DNA of 64,000 nt from Arthrobacter sp. Soil782 (GTDB lineage Bacteria > Actinomycetota > Actinomycetes > Actinomycetales > Micrococcaceae), in assembly GCF_001428435.1 (NCBI RefSeq), contig NZ_LMSO01000007.1, positions 1 to 64,000 of the forward strand. Reading direction: 5' to 3'. Under the pieces are notes generated by a model. The model was given only the letters and a program-made list of their open reading frames with translations, searched no databases and was not told the DNA's origin. The translations under genes were made by a program, and so were the position numbers. Of this stretch, positions 35,685-44,835 are shown one piece after another (position 1 is the stretch's first letter; each line of letters begins with the position of its first letter).

Positions 35685-35690
35685 TATACT
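35685..35690 (+). promoter_or_regulatory. Candidate -10 element for gcvH
   Basis: TATACT at 35685-35690 is a strong -10 match about 93 nt before the gcvH start. No convincing -35 is at 16-18 bp. The leader contains a 6-bp GGCCCC/GGGGCC stem (35700-35705 with 35720-35725). Confidence 0.4.
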
Positions 35691-35782
35691 CGTTCCTAAG
35701 GCCCCCGATCGGAAGAGAAGGGGCCGCCGCTTATTTACCGCATGCCAGGAATCATCCGTCCGGTGCCCACGAAAGGCCGACA

Positions 35783-36169
35783 ATGAGCAACATTCCCGAA
35801 GACCTTTACTACACCGCTGAACACGAATGGGTTACAGCCCCCGACAACGATGGAGTTGTTCGTGTCGGCATCACCGACTTCGCCCAGGATGCGCTCGGCG
35901 ACGTCGTTTATGTCCAGATGCCGGAGGCCGGCTCCAAAGTAGGTTCATCCGATGTCATCGGTGAAGTTGAATCCACCAAGAGTGTCAGCGACATTTACGC
36001 CCCGCTCACCGGCGAGGTCGTCAACCGTAACGAAGCGCTCGACGGCGAGCCTGCCCTGATCAACACCGACCCATACGGCGACGGTTGGCTGCTTGAAATC
36101 AAGGTGGAGGACAGCTCGGTGGTCAAGGAGCTTCTCAGTTCGTCGGAATACTCACAGCAGGTAGGCTAG
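35783..36169 (+). CDS. gcvH: Glycine cleavage system H protein
   Basis: 128 residues. It carries the methylamine arm of the glycine cleavage system on lipoyl-lysine. The lipoylation site is the lysine in VESTKSVSDIYAP, within the hybrid-motif barrel; HEWVT and GWLLEIKVED are also family-typical. P, T and L proteins are not in this window, so the gene is separated from its partners. Position beside garA-ftsR is conserved in mycobacteria (gcvH-garA, Rv1826-Rv1827). Confidence 0.95.
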   Translation: MSNIPEDLYYTAEHEWVTAPDNDGVVRVGITDFAQDALGDVVYVQMPEAGSKVGSSDVIGEVESTKSVSDIYAPLTGEVVNRNEALDGEPALINTDPYGDGWLLEIKVEDSSVVKELLSSSEYSQQVG

Positions 36170-36194
36170 GGTTACCGGCTCAGGCAAACAGATG

Positions 36195-36222
36195 GTGGCC
36201 AGCCGGGCAACCGGTTGGCCAC
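36195..36222 (+). terminator. Hairpin between gcvH and garA
   Basis: GTGGCCA (36195-36201) pairs with TGGCCAC (36216-36222); an inner CCGG/CCGG pairing is possible. GTGTTTT follows. It is placed 25 nt after gcvH and 24 nt before garA, so it could be a partial terminator or attenuator. Confidence 0.45.
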
Positions 36223-36246
36223 GTGTTTTGGGGAAGGAAATTTTCA

Positions 36247-36723
36247 ATGGTAGGCGAGAACAACGCAGCCGCACAGGACGCTTCGGGATCGCATGTGCCT
36301 TCACCTGAAACCACCACAATAGGACTGCCGCCGCAGACCTCCACGTCGGTGGAACCGCGGCTCACTCGCGAGGAACTCGCGGCCGTTGCCGCCCTCCCGG
36401 CCGGATCGGCACTGTTGATAGCACACACCGGACCGAATGCCGGTGCCCGTTTCCTTTTGGACGAAGATGTCACGACGGCCGGACGCCACCCGAACGCTGA
36501 TATTTTCCTCGATGACGTAACGGTTTCACGCAAGCATGCTGAATTCCGCCGTGAAGCAGAGGGCTTCCGGGTTGTTGACTCCCGCAGCCTCAACGGTACC
36601 TATGTCAACAATGACCGCGTGGATAGCGTGGTGCTGCGCAACGGTCACGAAGTGCAGATCGGCAAGTTCCGCCTCACTTTCTATGCTGCCGGGAGCGTGT
36701 CGCAGCCGCAGGGTCAGGTCTAG
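36247..36723 (+). CDS. garA: FHA-domain regulator GarA
   Basis: 158 residues. The phosphorylatable ETTT motif is at residues 21-24 (SPETTTIGLP), matching the site used by PknB/PknG-type kinases. The FHA domain spans about 75-150, with AGRHPNADIFLDD, VSRKHAEFRR and DSRSLNGTYVNNDRV. In mycobacteria and corynebacteria (OdhI) it inhibits 2-oxoglutarate dehydrogenase and adjusts glutamate metabolism by phosphorylation-dependent self-binding. ATG 36247 follows AAGGAAA; the in-frame GTG 36223 has no ribosome site. Confidence 0.93.
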   Translation: MVGENNAAAQDASGSHVPSPETTTIGLPPQTSTSVEPRLTREELAAVAALPAGSALLIAHTGPNAGARFLLDEDVTTAGRHPNADIFLDDVTVSRKHAEFRREAEGFRVVDSRSLNGTYVNNDRVDSVVLRNGHEVQIGKFRLTFYAAGSVSQPQGQV

Positions 36724-36731
36724 GCACTTTC

Positions 36732-37481
36732 ATGCCCTCCTCCCAGCCGTCCCGGCGACCCGTGGGTGTAGCCCCGGAGCGTGTCAGCGGGAACGTACTG
36801 AATATCGGGGAGGTCCTCACTGAGCTCGCCGGGGACTTCCCCCACATCAGTGCCTCCAAGATTCGGTTCCTGGAGGAAAAAGGTCTAATCACTCCTCAGC
36901 GCACCCGTGCGGGCTATCGGAAATACACGCCTGTCGACGTCGAGCGGTTGCGTTTTGTCCTGGCCCTCCAACGCGATCAGTACCTGCCGCTTAAAGTCAT
37001 CAAGGACTACCTCGACGCGGTGGACCGGGGAGAGCGCCCCGAAAACCTGCCCGGCGGTCTCACTCTCGCGCCGCGGATGGTCTCGGAGCAGCTAGCCCGC
37101 GAGCTCGGATCGCACGCTCGCCGGCTCACGCGGGAAACCCTGGCCGCGGAGGCGGGTGCGCGCCCGGAACTGGTTCGGGACCTCATGGCGTTCGGTCTCA
37201 TCGCCGAGGTGGAGGGCCGTTTCGATGAACACGCGCTGAAGATTACTCGTGCGTGCGTACAGTTGGAGTCCCACGGAATCGAGCCGCGGCACCTTCGTCC
37301 TTTCCGTGCTGCAGCGGACCGTGAACTCGGTCTTGTTGAGAGCGTCGTCGCCCCGGTCGCCTCCCGCCGAGACGTTGCATCCAAGGCCCGGGCTGCAGAA
37401 ACCGCTCGCGAAATCAGTGAGCTGTGTCTGAACCTCCACAGCGCCCTCGTCCAGGGCCAGATTGCGCGGATGGAAAATTAG
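36732..37481 (+). CDS. ftsR: MerR-family cell-division regulator FtsR
   Basis: 249 residues. The MerR winged helix begins NIGEVLTELAGDFPHISASK, then IRFLEEKGLITPQRTRAGYR and KYTPVDVERLRFVLALQRDQ. The C-terminal two-thirds is helical. In Corynebacterium the homologue controls ftsZ expression. Order garA-ftsR-bifunctional nuclease-merR is conserved in actinobacteria. It starts 8 bp after garA. Confidence 0.88.
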   Translation: MPSSQPSRRPVGVAPERVSGNVLNIGEVLTELAGDFPHISASKIRFLEEKGLITPQRTRAGYRKYTPVDVERLRFVLALQRDQYLPLKVIKDYLDAVDRGERPENLPGGLTLAPRMVSEQLARELGSHARRLTRETLAAEAGARPELVRDLMAFGLIAEVEGRFDEHALKITRACVQLESHGIEPRHLRPFRAAADRELGLVESVVAPVASRRDVASKARAAETAREISELCLNLHSALVQGQIARMEN

Positions 37482-37490
37482 GAGGCAGAC

Positions 37491-38000
37491 ATGATCGAGA
37501 TGGATGTTGTGGGCGTTCGCATCGAGCTGCCGTCCAATCAGCCCCTCGTGCTGCTCAAGGAATCCGCAGGCACGCGCCACATCCCCATCTGGATCGGTGC
37601 GCCTGAGGCCAGTGCAATCGCCTTCGTCCAGCAGGGCATTGTTCCGCCGCGGCCCATGACTCATGATCTCCTGGTCAGCATGGTCGCAGCACTGAACCAC
37701 ACCGTAACTGAGGTCCGGATCGTTCGGGTTGAGGATACGGTGTTCCACGCTGAGGTGGTGTTTGAGGACGGAACCACTGTCAGTTCCCGTGCGTCAGATG
37801 CCATAGCAATCGCACTCCGTGTGCCATGCCCGATCTACTGTGCTCCACAGGTCATGGAGGACACCGGGGTGGAGATCGCAGAAGCGGACGACGACGACGG
37901 CGAGGCAACTTCCCCCGAAGGCCAGGCTAACGCTGAGCGTGAATTGAAACAGTTCCGCGAGTTCCTGGCCGACGTCGAACCCGAAGACTTTGAGAAGTAA
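37491..38000 (+). CDS. Bifunctional nuclease family protein (DUF151)
   Basis: 169 residues. The DUF151/BFN core runs EMDVVGVRIELPSNQPLVLL, then RHIPIWIGAPEASAIA, RPMTHDLLVSMVAALNHTV and SRASDAIAIALRVPCPIYC. An acidic tail follows from about residue 128. Plant members have nuclease activity; bacterial roles are uncertain. AGGAGG lies 4-5 nt upstream of the ATG. It sits between two MerR genes. Confidence 0.87.
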   Translation: MIEMDVVGVRIELPSNQPLVLLKESAGTRHIPIWIGAPEASAIAFVQQGIVPPRPMTHDLLVSMVAALNHTVTEVRIVRVEDTVFHAEVVFEDGTTVSSRASDAIAIALRVPCPIYCAPQVMEDTGVEIAEADDDDGEATSPEGQANAERELKQFREFLADVEPEDFEK

Positions 38001-38181
38001 GCAAAAACGACACGGTTGGATTGTTATGTACGGCATCTTTGACCTCGGGCACCCGGAGATCTAACGTCGAAGCATACAGTTCCCATTGCACTAGCTGTAA
38101 ACTCAGGGCAACACTCAATAAACCCCTGTGGACCTCGGCTTGCGCCACTTCCCCCCGGGAACCAGAACGAGGAGGCAACAC

Positions 38182-38775
38182 GTGAGTCCGAAAGGCGACG
38201 CCGGTACGGGTGCCAACGCGGCCGCTACGGGTACTGCGATACCTGCCAGCGCACAGGGCCTGCTCTTCACCGAAGACCTCCCTGTGTTGGATGAAGACGC
38301 GGGTTACCGCGGCCCCACAGCATGCAAAGCCGCAGGCATCACTTATCGCCAGCTCGATTACTGGGCGCGCACCGGCCTGGTTGAACCGGCGGTCCGGGGC
38401 GCCAAGGGATCTGGATCCCAGCGGCTCTACGGTTTCCGGGACATCCTGGTACTCAAGGTTGTTAAACGTCTGTTGGACACCGGAGTTTCACTTCAGCAGA
38501 TTCGCAGCGCCGTTGAGCACCTGCGGGAGCGCGGAGTCGAGGATCTTGCGCAGATCACATTGATGAGTGACGGCGCGAGCGTATATGAGTGCACGTCTGC
38601 AGACGAAGTGATCGATCTTGTCCAGGGCGGGCAGGGAGTCTTCGGCATCGCCGTCGGGCGTGTATGGCGGGAAGTTGAAGGCAGTCTGGCAGCGCTACCC
38701 AGCGAGCACGCAGCCGACCAGAATTTCCCGGATGACGAGTTGAGTAAGCGACGGGAAGCCCGAAAAATCAGCTGA
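38182..38775 (+). CDS. Second MerR-family regulator
   Basis: 197 residues. The MerR domain is GYRGPTACKAAGITYRQLDY, then WARTGLVEPAVRGAKGSGSQ and RLYGFRDILVLKVVKRLLD. A helix LQQIRSAVEHLRERGV follows and then a small C-terminal domain. GTG 38182 follows GAGGAGG (38169-38175), which decides the start; a longer in-frame ORF begins at 38128. It is the last gene of the gcvH-garA-ftsR neighbourhood and is followed by a strong terminator. Targets are unknown. Confidence 0.87.
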   Translation: MSPKGDAGTGANAAATGTAIPASAQGLLFTEDLPVLDEDAGYRGPTACKAAGITYRQLDYWARTGLVEPAVRGAKGSGSQRLYGFRDILVLKVVKRLLDTGVSLQQIRSAVEHLRERGVEDLAQITLMSDGASVYECTSADEVIDLVQGGQGVFGIAVGRVWREVEGSLAALPSEHAADQNFPDDELSKRREARKIS

Positions 38776-38791
38776 CCGGAAGTGTGCATAG

Positions 38792-38817
38792 TGCCCCGCC
38801 CCGAGCGGGGCATTTTT
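38792..38817 (+). terminator. Intrinsic terminator after the second merR
   Basis: An 8-bp stem TGCCCCGC (38792-38799) with GCGGGGCA (38805-38812) and a 5-nt loop is followed by TTTTT. Confidence 0.9.
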
Positions 38818-38856
38818 GTGTCCTGCGTCAGGATTGAATAGATCGCAGGCCGTGCT

Positions 38857-39696
38857 TCAGCGGCGCGCCACGCGATTGCGCATACGGCCGGAATCGAGCA
38901 GCGCACGGAGCAAATCATCGAAGTACCCGGCGGCCTGCTTCGCCGATTCACCCGGCCAGTGGTGCACCGCGTGCGCCGCGCCCTGGATCTGCTGCCAGTT
39001 GGCCTGTTCTGCGATGGTTGGGCTGAGCAGGAGGTCGCCGAACATCTGCTTCATCTCGTTCAACCGGAAGGTGTGCTCATTGGAACCGGTGCGCACCCGG
39101 TTGGCGACTATCCCTGCGGGTGTGAGGTTCGGTGCAAACTCGTTTTTGAAAAGTTCAATGGCCCGCATGGTCCGTTCAGTGCCGGCAACGGAGAACAGTC
39201 CGGGCTCGGCAACAAGCAGAACCCTGTTGCTCGCAGTCCAGGCCATGCGCGTGAGGCCGTTCAGCGAAGGTGGGCAGTCAATCAGGACAAGGCGGTAATC
39301 CTCAACCCGTTCCAGCAGCATCGACAGGCGGCGCAAGTCGCGCTTTCCCAAGTCGGGGCGGTCGTAAATGCCAGAGTACGCAGAGCCGATCGCGACATCG
39401 AGGACGGGAGCCGTGCCGTTCGAGCCGCGCTTCACGGCGTTACCCACCCAGCCGCTTGGCACCACATTGGCTGCAAGATCTCCCCGACGTGCATTCTTCA
39501 GCAGGCGGCCGATGTCAGTCTGGTCGCCGGCTTGAACACCCAGTCCGGTGGTGGCGTCCGCGTGGGGATCGAGATCAACAACAAGTGTGGGGATTCCAGC
39601 GGACATCGCCGCCGATGCGAGTCCAAGGGTTACCGAGGTCTTGCCAACCCCACCTTTGAGGCTGCTGATGCTCACTACTTGCACTTGTTGAACCAA
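38857..39696 (-). CDS. Orphan ParA-family ATPase
   Basis: 279 residues. The deviant Walker A is SISSLKGGVGKTSVTLGLAS. Further motifs are LVVDLDPHADATTGLG and LVLIDCPPSLNGLTRMAWTA. No ParB, SMC or cargo gene is adjacent, so the role is unknown. The MinD/ParA fold suggests positioning of a large complex. The start may be TTG 39696, GTG 39684 or GTG 39675; none has a convincing ribosome site. It is divergent from pyc, 216 bp apart. Confidence 0.85.
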   Translation of the reverse strand: MVQQVQVVSISSLKGGVGKTSVTLGLASAAMSAGIPTLVVDLDPHADATTGLGVQAGDQTDIGRLLKNARRGDLAANVVPSGWVGNAVKRGSNGTAPVLDVAIGSAYSGIYDRPDLGKRDLRRLSMLLERVEDYRLVLIDCPPSLNGLTRMAWTASNRVLLVAEPGLFSVAGTERTMRAIELFKNEFAPNLTPAGIVANRVRTGSNEHTFRLNEMKQMFGDLLLSPTIAEQANWQQIQGAAHAVHHWPGESAKQAAGYFDDLLRALLDSGRMRNRVARR

Positions 39697-39856
39697 TACC
39701 TAACGTTGAGATGCCCGGATCGCAGGATCTATGGTGCCCGCACACCTATTCATCATAGGTGGACCGATAGTTCCGACGAACTCGGCTCTACGGTGGGGCG
39801 CGACAAGAAGTTACCGGCTCGTGAACGCAGATTACTGTGACCAGAAAGACCAAATG

Positions 39857-39862
39857 TAGGCT
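39857..39862 (+). promoter_or_regulatory. Candidate -10 element for pyc
   Basis: TAGGCT, a frequent actinobacterial -10, lies 50 nt before the pyc ATG. The -35 region is poorly conserved (TTACTG, 39832-39837, at 19 bp). Confidence 0.4.
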
Positions 39863-39912
39863 GGGGACGCTAAGTTGTCGTTCCATCGAACCCGCAAGAG
39901 CACAGGAGAGCA

Positions 39913-42900
39913 ATGTTCTCGAAGATTCTGGTAGCCAACCGAGGCGAAATCGCCATTCGTGCGTTCCGGGCGGGTTTTGAAACCGGCGCCAAGACGGTAG
40001 CGGTTTTCCCGCAGGAGGACCGCAACTCAATCCACCGGCAGAAGGCCGATGAGGCGTACCTGATCGGTGAGGAAGGCCATCCGGTCCGGGCGTATCTGGA
40101 CGTCGATGAAATTGTTCGGGTAGCCAAGGAGGCGGGCTGCGACGCAATCTATCCTGGCTATGGTTTCCTTTCGGAGAACCCGAACCTTGCACGCGCAGCG
40201 GCCGACGCCGGTATCACCTTCGTGGGCCCGCCGGCTGATGTGCTGGAGCTGGCCGGCAACAAGGTCCGTGCGCTGGAAGCAGCCCGTCAGGCTGGTATCC
40301 CGGTTTTGAAGTCTTCACAGCCGAGTGCCGATCTTGAGGAGCTGGTATCGGCGGCGGATGAGATTGGTTTCCCGATTTTCGCAAAGGCGGTCGCCGGTGG
40401 CGGCGGCCGCGGTATGCGCCGGGTGGACAAGCGGGAGGACCTGCGCGAAGCCCTTGAGGCGGCGATGCGCGAGGCAGACTCCGCGTTCGGTGACCCGACC
40501 ATGTTCCTTGAGCAGGCGGTCCTGCGCCCGCGGCATATTGAGGTTCAGATCCTCGCCGACGCCCAGGGCAACGTGATGCACCTGTTTGAGCGGGATTGTT
40601 CCCTGCAGCGCCGTCACCAGAAGGTGATTGAGATCGCTCCGGCGCCGAACCTTGATGAGAACATCCGTCAGGCGCTGTACCGTGACGCGGTCGCGTTCGC
40701 GAAGGCCTTGAATTACGTGAACGCGGGAACGGTGGAGTTCCTCGTGGACACGGTCGGTGAGCGCGCCGGGCAGCACGTCTTCATTGAGATGAACCCGCGT
40801 ATTCAGGTGGAGCACACGGTGACGGAGGAAGTCACCGACGTCGACCTCGTCCAGTCACAGCTGCGCATAGCAGCGGGGGAGACGCTGGCGGATCTTGGGC
40901 TGTCGCAGGATTCAGTGCGGCTTCGGGGTGCTGCCCTGCAGTCCCGGATCACCACGGAAGACCCGGCGAACGGGTTCCGCCCGGATGTCGGGAAGATCAC
41001 CGCGTACCGGTCGGCCGGCGGCGCGGGTGTGCGCCTGGACGGTGGCACGGTCTATGCGGGCGCTGAGATCAGCCCGCACTTCGACTCGATGTTGGTGAAG
41101 CTCACCTGCCGCGGCCGGGACTATGAATCCGCGGTCCGCAGGGCACGCCGCGCGCTGGCGGAGTTCAGGGTGCGTGGGGTGTCGACGAACATCTCATTCC
41201 TGCAGGCGGTACTGGAGGATCCGGACTTCATCGCCGGTAACGTCGCCACCTCGTTCATTGATGAGCGCCCCGAACTGCTCACGGCCCGGGTCTCCGCTGA
41301 CCGTGGCACGAAACTGCTGAACTGGCTCGCTGATGTCACCGTGAATAAGCCCAACGGGGAACTCACGGTTGAGCTTGACCCGGCCGAGAAGCTACCGGAA
41401 ATCACCGAGCCGGAGCAGGACACGGCGAAGCGTCCGGGAAGCCGGCAGCGGCTGCAGGAATTGGGTCCGGAGGGTTTCGCTGCGGAGTTGCGCGCGCAGA
41501 CGGCGTTGGCGGTCACTGACACCACGTTCCGGGATGCTCACCAATCCCTGTTGGCGACCCGGGTCCGTACCCGTGACCTTGCCGCGGCAGGTGCGGCGGT
41601 CTCGGCGAAGATGCCGGAACTGCTCTCTGTTGAGGCGTGGGGCGGGGCTACCTATGATGTCGCGCTGCGCTTCCTGGGCGAGGACCCGTGGGAGCGGCTC
41701 GCTGCGCTGCGCGCCGAGATGCCCAACGTGTGTCTACAGATGCTGTTGCGTGGCCGCAACACGGTCGGCTACACCCCGTACCCGGAAGCGGTCACCGAAG
41801 CGTTCGTGCAGGAAGCCGCCGCGACGGGTATCGATATCTTCCGGATCTTCGATGCCCTGAACGATGTTTCGCAGATGGAACCGGCGATCCGCGCTGTCCG
41901 GGATACCGGAACCGCCGTCGCTGAGGTGGCCCTGTGCTACACCTCGGACATGCTCGATCCGGAGGAAAAGCTCTATACCCTGGATTACTACCTCGACCTT
42001 GCGCAGCGCATCGTCGACGCCGGTGCGCACATTCTGGCGATCAAGGACATGGCGGGGCTGCTGCGCCCGGCGGCGGCGGCGAAGCTTGTCACCGCGCTGC
42101 GTGAGCGGTTCGACCTGCCGGTCCACCTGCACACCCATGACACCGCGGGTGGTCAGTTGGCCACCCTGCTGGCGGCTTCCAACGCCGGGGTCGACGCCGT
42201 CGATGTCGCCAGCGCTTCATTGGCCGGAACCACCAGCCAGCCCTCTGCCTCCGCCCTGGTCGCAGCCCTCGCGCACACCGAACGTGACACCGGCATGTCG
42301 CTGGAGGCTGTGAGCTCCCTGGAGCCGTACTGGGAAGCAGTGCGGCGGGTGTACGCCCCGTTCGAGTCCGGGCTGCCCGGGCCGACGGGCCGTGTCTACC
42401 GGCACGAGATTCCTGGCGGTCAGCTCTCCAACCTCCGCCAGCAGGCCATTGCCCTGGGTCTGGGTGAGCGGTTCGAAGCCGTCGAGGACATGTACACGGC
42501 GGCGGACCGGATGCTCGGCCGGCTGGTGAAAGTCACCCCGTCCTCCAAGGTCGTAGGCGATCTTGCCCTCCAGCTCGTCGGCTCCAACGTGGACCCTGCC
42601 GCGTTCGAAGAGAACCCGCAAAGCTACGACATCCCGGATTCCGTGATCGGGTTCCTCAGCGGTGAACTCGGCGACCCGCCCGGGGGCTGGCCGGAACCCT
42701 TCCGCACCAAGGCCCTGCAGGGGCGCACCGTAAAGGTGCGCGACGCGGACCTTGCACCCGAGGACCAGCAGGCACTGGAGGGGGACTCGGCGACCCGCCG
42801 CGCCACGTTGAACCGGTTGTTGTTCGCAGGGCCCACGAAGGACTTCCAGACCACTCGGGATACCTTTGGCGACGTGTCCGTCCTGGACACCCGCGATTAC

Positions 42901-43326
42901 CTCTATGGGTTGCAGCAGGGCAGCGAGCACGTCATCGAACTCGAGAAGGGTGTCCGCCTCATCGCGACCCTCGAGGCAGTCTCTGAACCCGACGAGAAGG
43001 GCATGCGGACCGTAATGTGCACCCTCAACGGGCAGATGCGCCCCGTCGTCGTACGCGACCGCAGTGTCCACAGTGACGTCAAGGCCGCCGAGAAGGCCGA
43101 CCCTGCCCAGCCCGGTCACGTCGCCGCACCCTTCGCGGGCGCCGTCACAGTCAGCGTGGCTGAAGGTGACACCGTCCAGGCAGGTGACACTGTCGCAACC
43201 ATTGAAGCAATGAAGATGGAAGCAGGCATCACCACCACCGTCGGCGGAACCGTCAAACGGCTCGCTATCGGCGCCATCGAACAGGTACAAGGCGGCGACC
43301 TCCTCCTGGTCATCGATCCCTCCTGA
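39913..43326 (+). CDS. pyc: Pyruvate carboxylase
   Basis: 1137 residues, normal for the single-chain enzyme. The biotin carboxylase domain (about 1-450) has KILVANRGEIAIRAFRAG, GGGGRGMRRV and FIEMNPRIQVEHTVTE. The carboxyltransferase domain (about 530-800) has VTDTTFRDAHQSLLATRVRT, KDMAGLLRP and HTHDTAGGQ. The central PYC_OADA region follows. The biotinyl domain ends the protein with EAMKMEA, biotin-lysine at residue 1101. It makes oxaloacetate from pyruvate for anaplerosis, which complements the prp cycle that consumes oxaloacetate. CAGGAGAGCA precedes the ATG. Confidence 0.97.
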   Translation: MFSKILVANRGEIAIRAFRAGFETGAKTVAVFPQEDRNSIHRQKADEAYLIGEEGHPVRAYLDVDEIVRVAKEAGCDAIYPGYGFLSENPNLARAAADAGITFVGPPADVLELAGNKVRALEAARQAGIPVLKSSQPSADLEELVSAADEIGFPIFAKAVAGGGGRGMRRVDKREDLREALEAAMREADSAFGDPTMFLEQAVLRPRHIEVQILADAQGNVMHLFERDCSLQRRHQKVIEIAPAPNLDENIRQALYRDAVAFAKALNYVNAGTVEFLVDTVGERAGQHVFIEMNPRIQVEHTVTEEVTDVDLVQSQLRIAAGETLADLGLSQDSVRLRGAALQSRITTEDPANGFRPDVGKITAYRSAGGAGVRLDGGTVYAGAEISPHFDSMLVKLTCRGRDYESAVRRARRALAEFRVRGVSTNISFLQAVLEDPDFIAGNVATSFIDERPELLTARVSADRGTKLLNWLADVTVNKPNGELTVELDPAEKLPEITEPEQDTAKRPGSRQRLQELGPEGFAAELRAQTALAVTDTTFRDAHQSLLATRVRTRDLAAAGAAVSAKMPELLSVEAWGGATYDVALRFLGEDPWERLAALRAEMPNVCLQMLLRGRNTVGYTPYPEAVTEAFVQEAAATGIDIFRIFDALNDVSQMEPAIRAVRDTGTAVAEVALCYTSDMLDPEEKLYTLDYYLDLAQRIVDAGAHILAIKDMAGLLRPAAAAKLVTALRERFDLPVHLHTHDTAGGQLATLLAASNAGVDAVDVASASLAGTTSQPSASALVAALAHTERDTGMSLEAVSSLEPYWEAVRRVYAPFESGLPGPTGRVYRHEIPGGQLSNLRQQAIALGLGERFEAVEDMYTAADRMLGRLVKVTPSSKVVGDLALQLVGSNVDPAAFEENPQSYDIPDSVIGFLSGELGDPPGGWPEPFRTKALQGRTVKVRDADLAPEDQQALEGDSATRRATLNRLLFAGPTKDFQTTRDTFGDVSVLDTRDYLYGLQQGSEHVIELEKGVRLIATLEAVSEPDEKGMRTVMCTLNGQMRPVVVRDRSVHSDVKAAEKADPAQPGHVAAPFAGAVTVSVAEGDTVQAGDTVATIEAMKMEAGITTTVGGTVKRLAIGAIEQVQGGDLLLVIDPS

Positions 43327-43401
43327 AAGGTGCCTGCGCTAAGGTGATGCAGAATCCACCTGCGGTGTCCAGCTGCGGGTGTTATGCGAGCGTGAGGAAT
43401 T

Positions 43402-44832
43402 ATGGCGAACGAGAAGAAGCCGGCAGAGCGGTCCAAGGACGGGGTCGGCGTGCCGCAGGAGTCGGATGAGGCCGTAATGACTGGGGACCAGTCCGCTGGC
43501 GAGACGGCCCCTGGCGGCGCCGGCACGGCACAGTCAGACGAGCAGGCGGGCTCGGATGAGGCGCAACACCCAGCACCGGAAGCTGCCGGGGAGTACACGC
43601 TGAGCTCTGAGGACGACGCCGCTTCACCGGATGGCGCTGATCTGGGCGGCCCTGCGGTGGTCCAGGCGCCGCTACCGGACCGGCTGCCGCACATCGGGAT
43701 CACCCCCGCCACGGATGGGCAGCGCCCGGGACAACATCCGACCGATTCTTCCGAGCTCACCCTGGCCGACAGCGACATCCGGCTCTCCGAGGATGAGGAG
43801 TTGACCGGTTGGCAGCCGTCAGGCGGACGTGGCAGCGAACTACCTGCTGTCCCTCGGGCTGTTACCCCCGCAGCCCCTGACCGCAGCGCGCGGCGGAACA
43901 GGGAAGAGGGTCCGGAGCCGGCGTCGTCGCTCACGGCAGACAGACTGTTGACGTCACAGCAGCGTGCTCCCATCAGCGGATGGCGGTACTGGCTGTACAA
44001 GGGGACCTTCGGCTACCTGAACCTCGGCGATTCGGACGCCGTGCGCATCCGCCGTGCGCTTGAGCACCGGGTGAGCGTCCGGTTGGGGGAGCGGACCCGG
44101 TACGTCCCGGTGCTTTCCCGCAAGGGCGGTGTCGGGAAGACAACAGTGACTACCCTGCTCGGAATGGCTCTGGCAGACATCCGCGAGGACCGGATCATTG
44201 CCATGGACGCCAACCCGGACCGCGGCACGCTCTCCGATCGGTCGCCGGGCAAAGCCGACTTCACCGCGCGCCAACTGGTGCAGAACCGGTTCATGGTCGA
44301 TTCCTTCGCGCAGCTGTCCAGTTATGTTGCACGGGACGGCTCGCGCCTTCACGTGCTCGCCTCCGACACCGATCCCGCTGTTGCCCAGGCGTTCGATGAC
44401 GCTGATTACCGCGCGGTGACGGACATCCTCGGACGGTACTACTCGATCGTCCTCACTGACTCCGGCACCGGTATGGTGCACTCGGTTATGAAGGGGACCC
44501 TCGAGAAAGCCGACGCCGTCGTCCTCGTTTCAGGCGGCAGCGTCGACGAGGCGCGCCTTGCGTCCGAAACGCTGTCCTGGCTTGAAGCGCACGGCCGGCA
44601 TGATTTGGTGGCCAAGGCAATCGTGGTGGTCAACATGTCCTCCGGGAACCGCACGGAGGTCAACGTCAACGAGATCGAGGAACACTTCCGTTCCCGTGTC
44701 GGCACTGTTGTGCGCATCCCGTATGATCGCCATCTCGCCGAGGGCTCCCGCGTGGAGCTTTCCAAACTGCAGACCCGCACCAGGGATGCAGTGGTTGAGC
44801 TCGCCGCGCTTGTTGTAGATCAGCTGCACTGA
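43402..44832 (+). CDS. MinD/ParA-like ATPase with long acidic N-terminal extension
   Basis: 476 residues. Residues 1 to about 180 are acidic and low-complexity, rich in E, D, A, S, G and P. A linker with GWRYWLYKGTFGYLNLGDSD is followed by the ATPase domain, deviant Walker A SRKGGVGKTTVT at about 237-248. Further motifs are IIAMDANPDRGTLSDR and YYSIVLTDSGTGMVHSVM. The architecture resembles actinobacterial MinD-like proteins associated with type VII secretion (EspI-like), but no type VII secretion gene is in the window. It lies 3 bp before the mtr start. Confidence 0.85.
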   Translation: MANEKKPAERSKDGVGVPQESDEAVMTGDQSAGETAPGGAGTAQSDEQAGSDEAQHPAPEAAGEYTLSSEDDAASPDGADLGGPAVVQAPLPDRLPHIGITPATDGQRPGQHPTDSSELTLADSDIRLSEDEELTGWQPSGGRGSELPAVPRAVTPAAPDRSARRNREEGPEPASSLTADRLLTSQQRAPISGWRYWLYKGTFGYLNLGDSDAVRIRRALEHRVSVRLGERTRYVPVLSRKGGVGKTTVTTLLGMALADIREDRIIAMDANPDRGTLSDRSPGKADFTARQLVQNRFMVDSFAQLSSYVARDGSRLHVLASDTDPAVAQAFDDADYRAVTDILGRYYSIVLTDSGTGMVHSVMKGTLEKADAVVLVSGGSVDEARLASETLSWLEAHGRHDLVAKAIVVVNMSSGNRTEVNVNEIEEHFRSRVGTVVRIPYDRHLAEGSRVELSKLQTRTRDAVVELAALVVDQLH

Positions 44833-44835
44833 CCC

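Noticed and set aside
35570-35782. Possible glycine riboswitch before gcvH
   Set aside because: No tandem aptamer core was seen; only a -10-like TATACT and a short GC stem.
42217-43290. 357-codon minus-strand open frame over pyc
   Set aside because: Antisense to the carboxyltransferase and biotinyl domains; no promoter, ribosome site or protein similarity.
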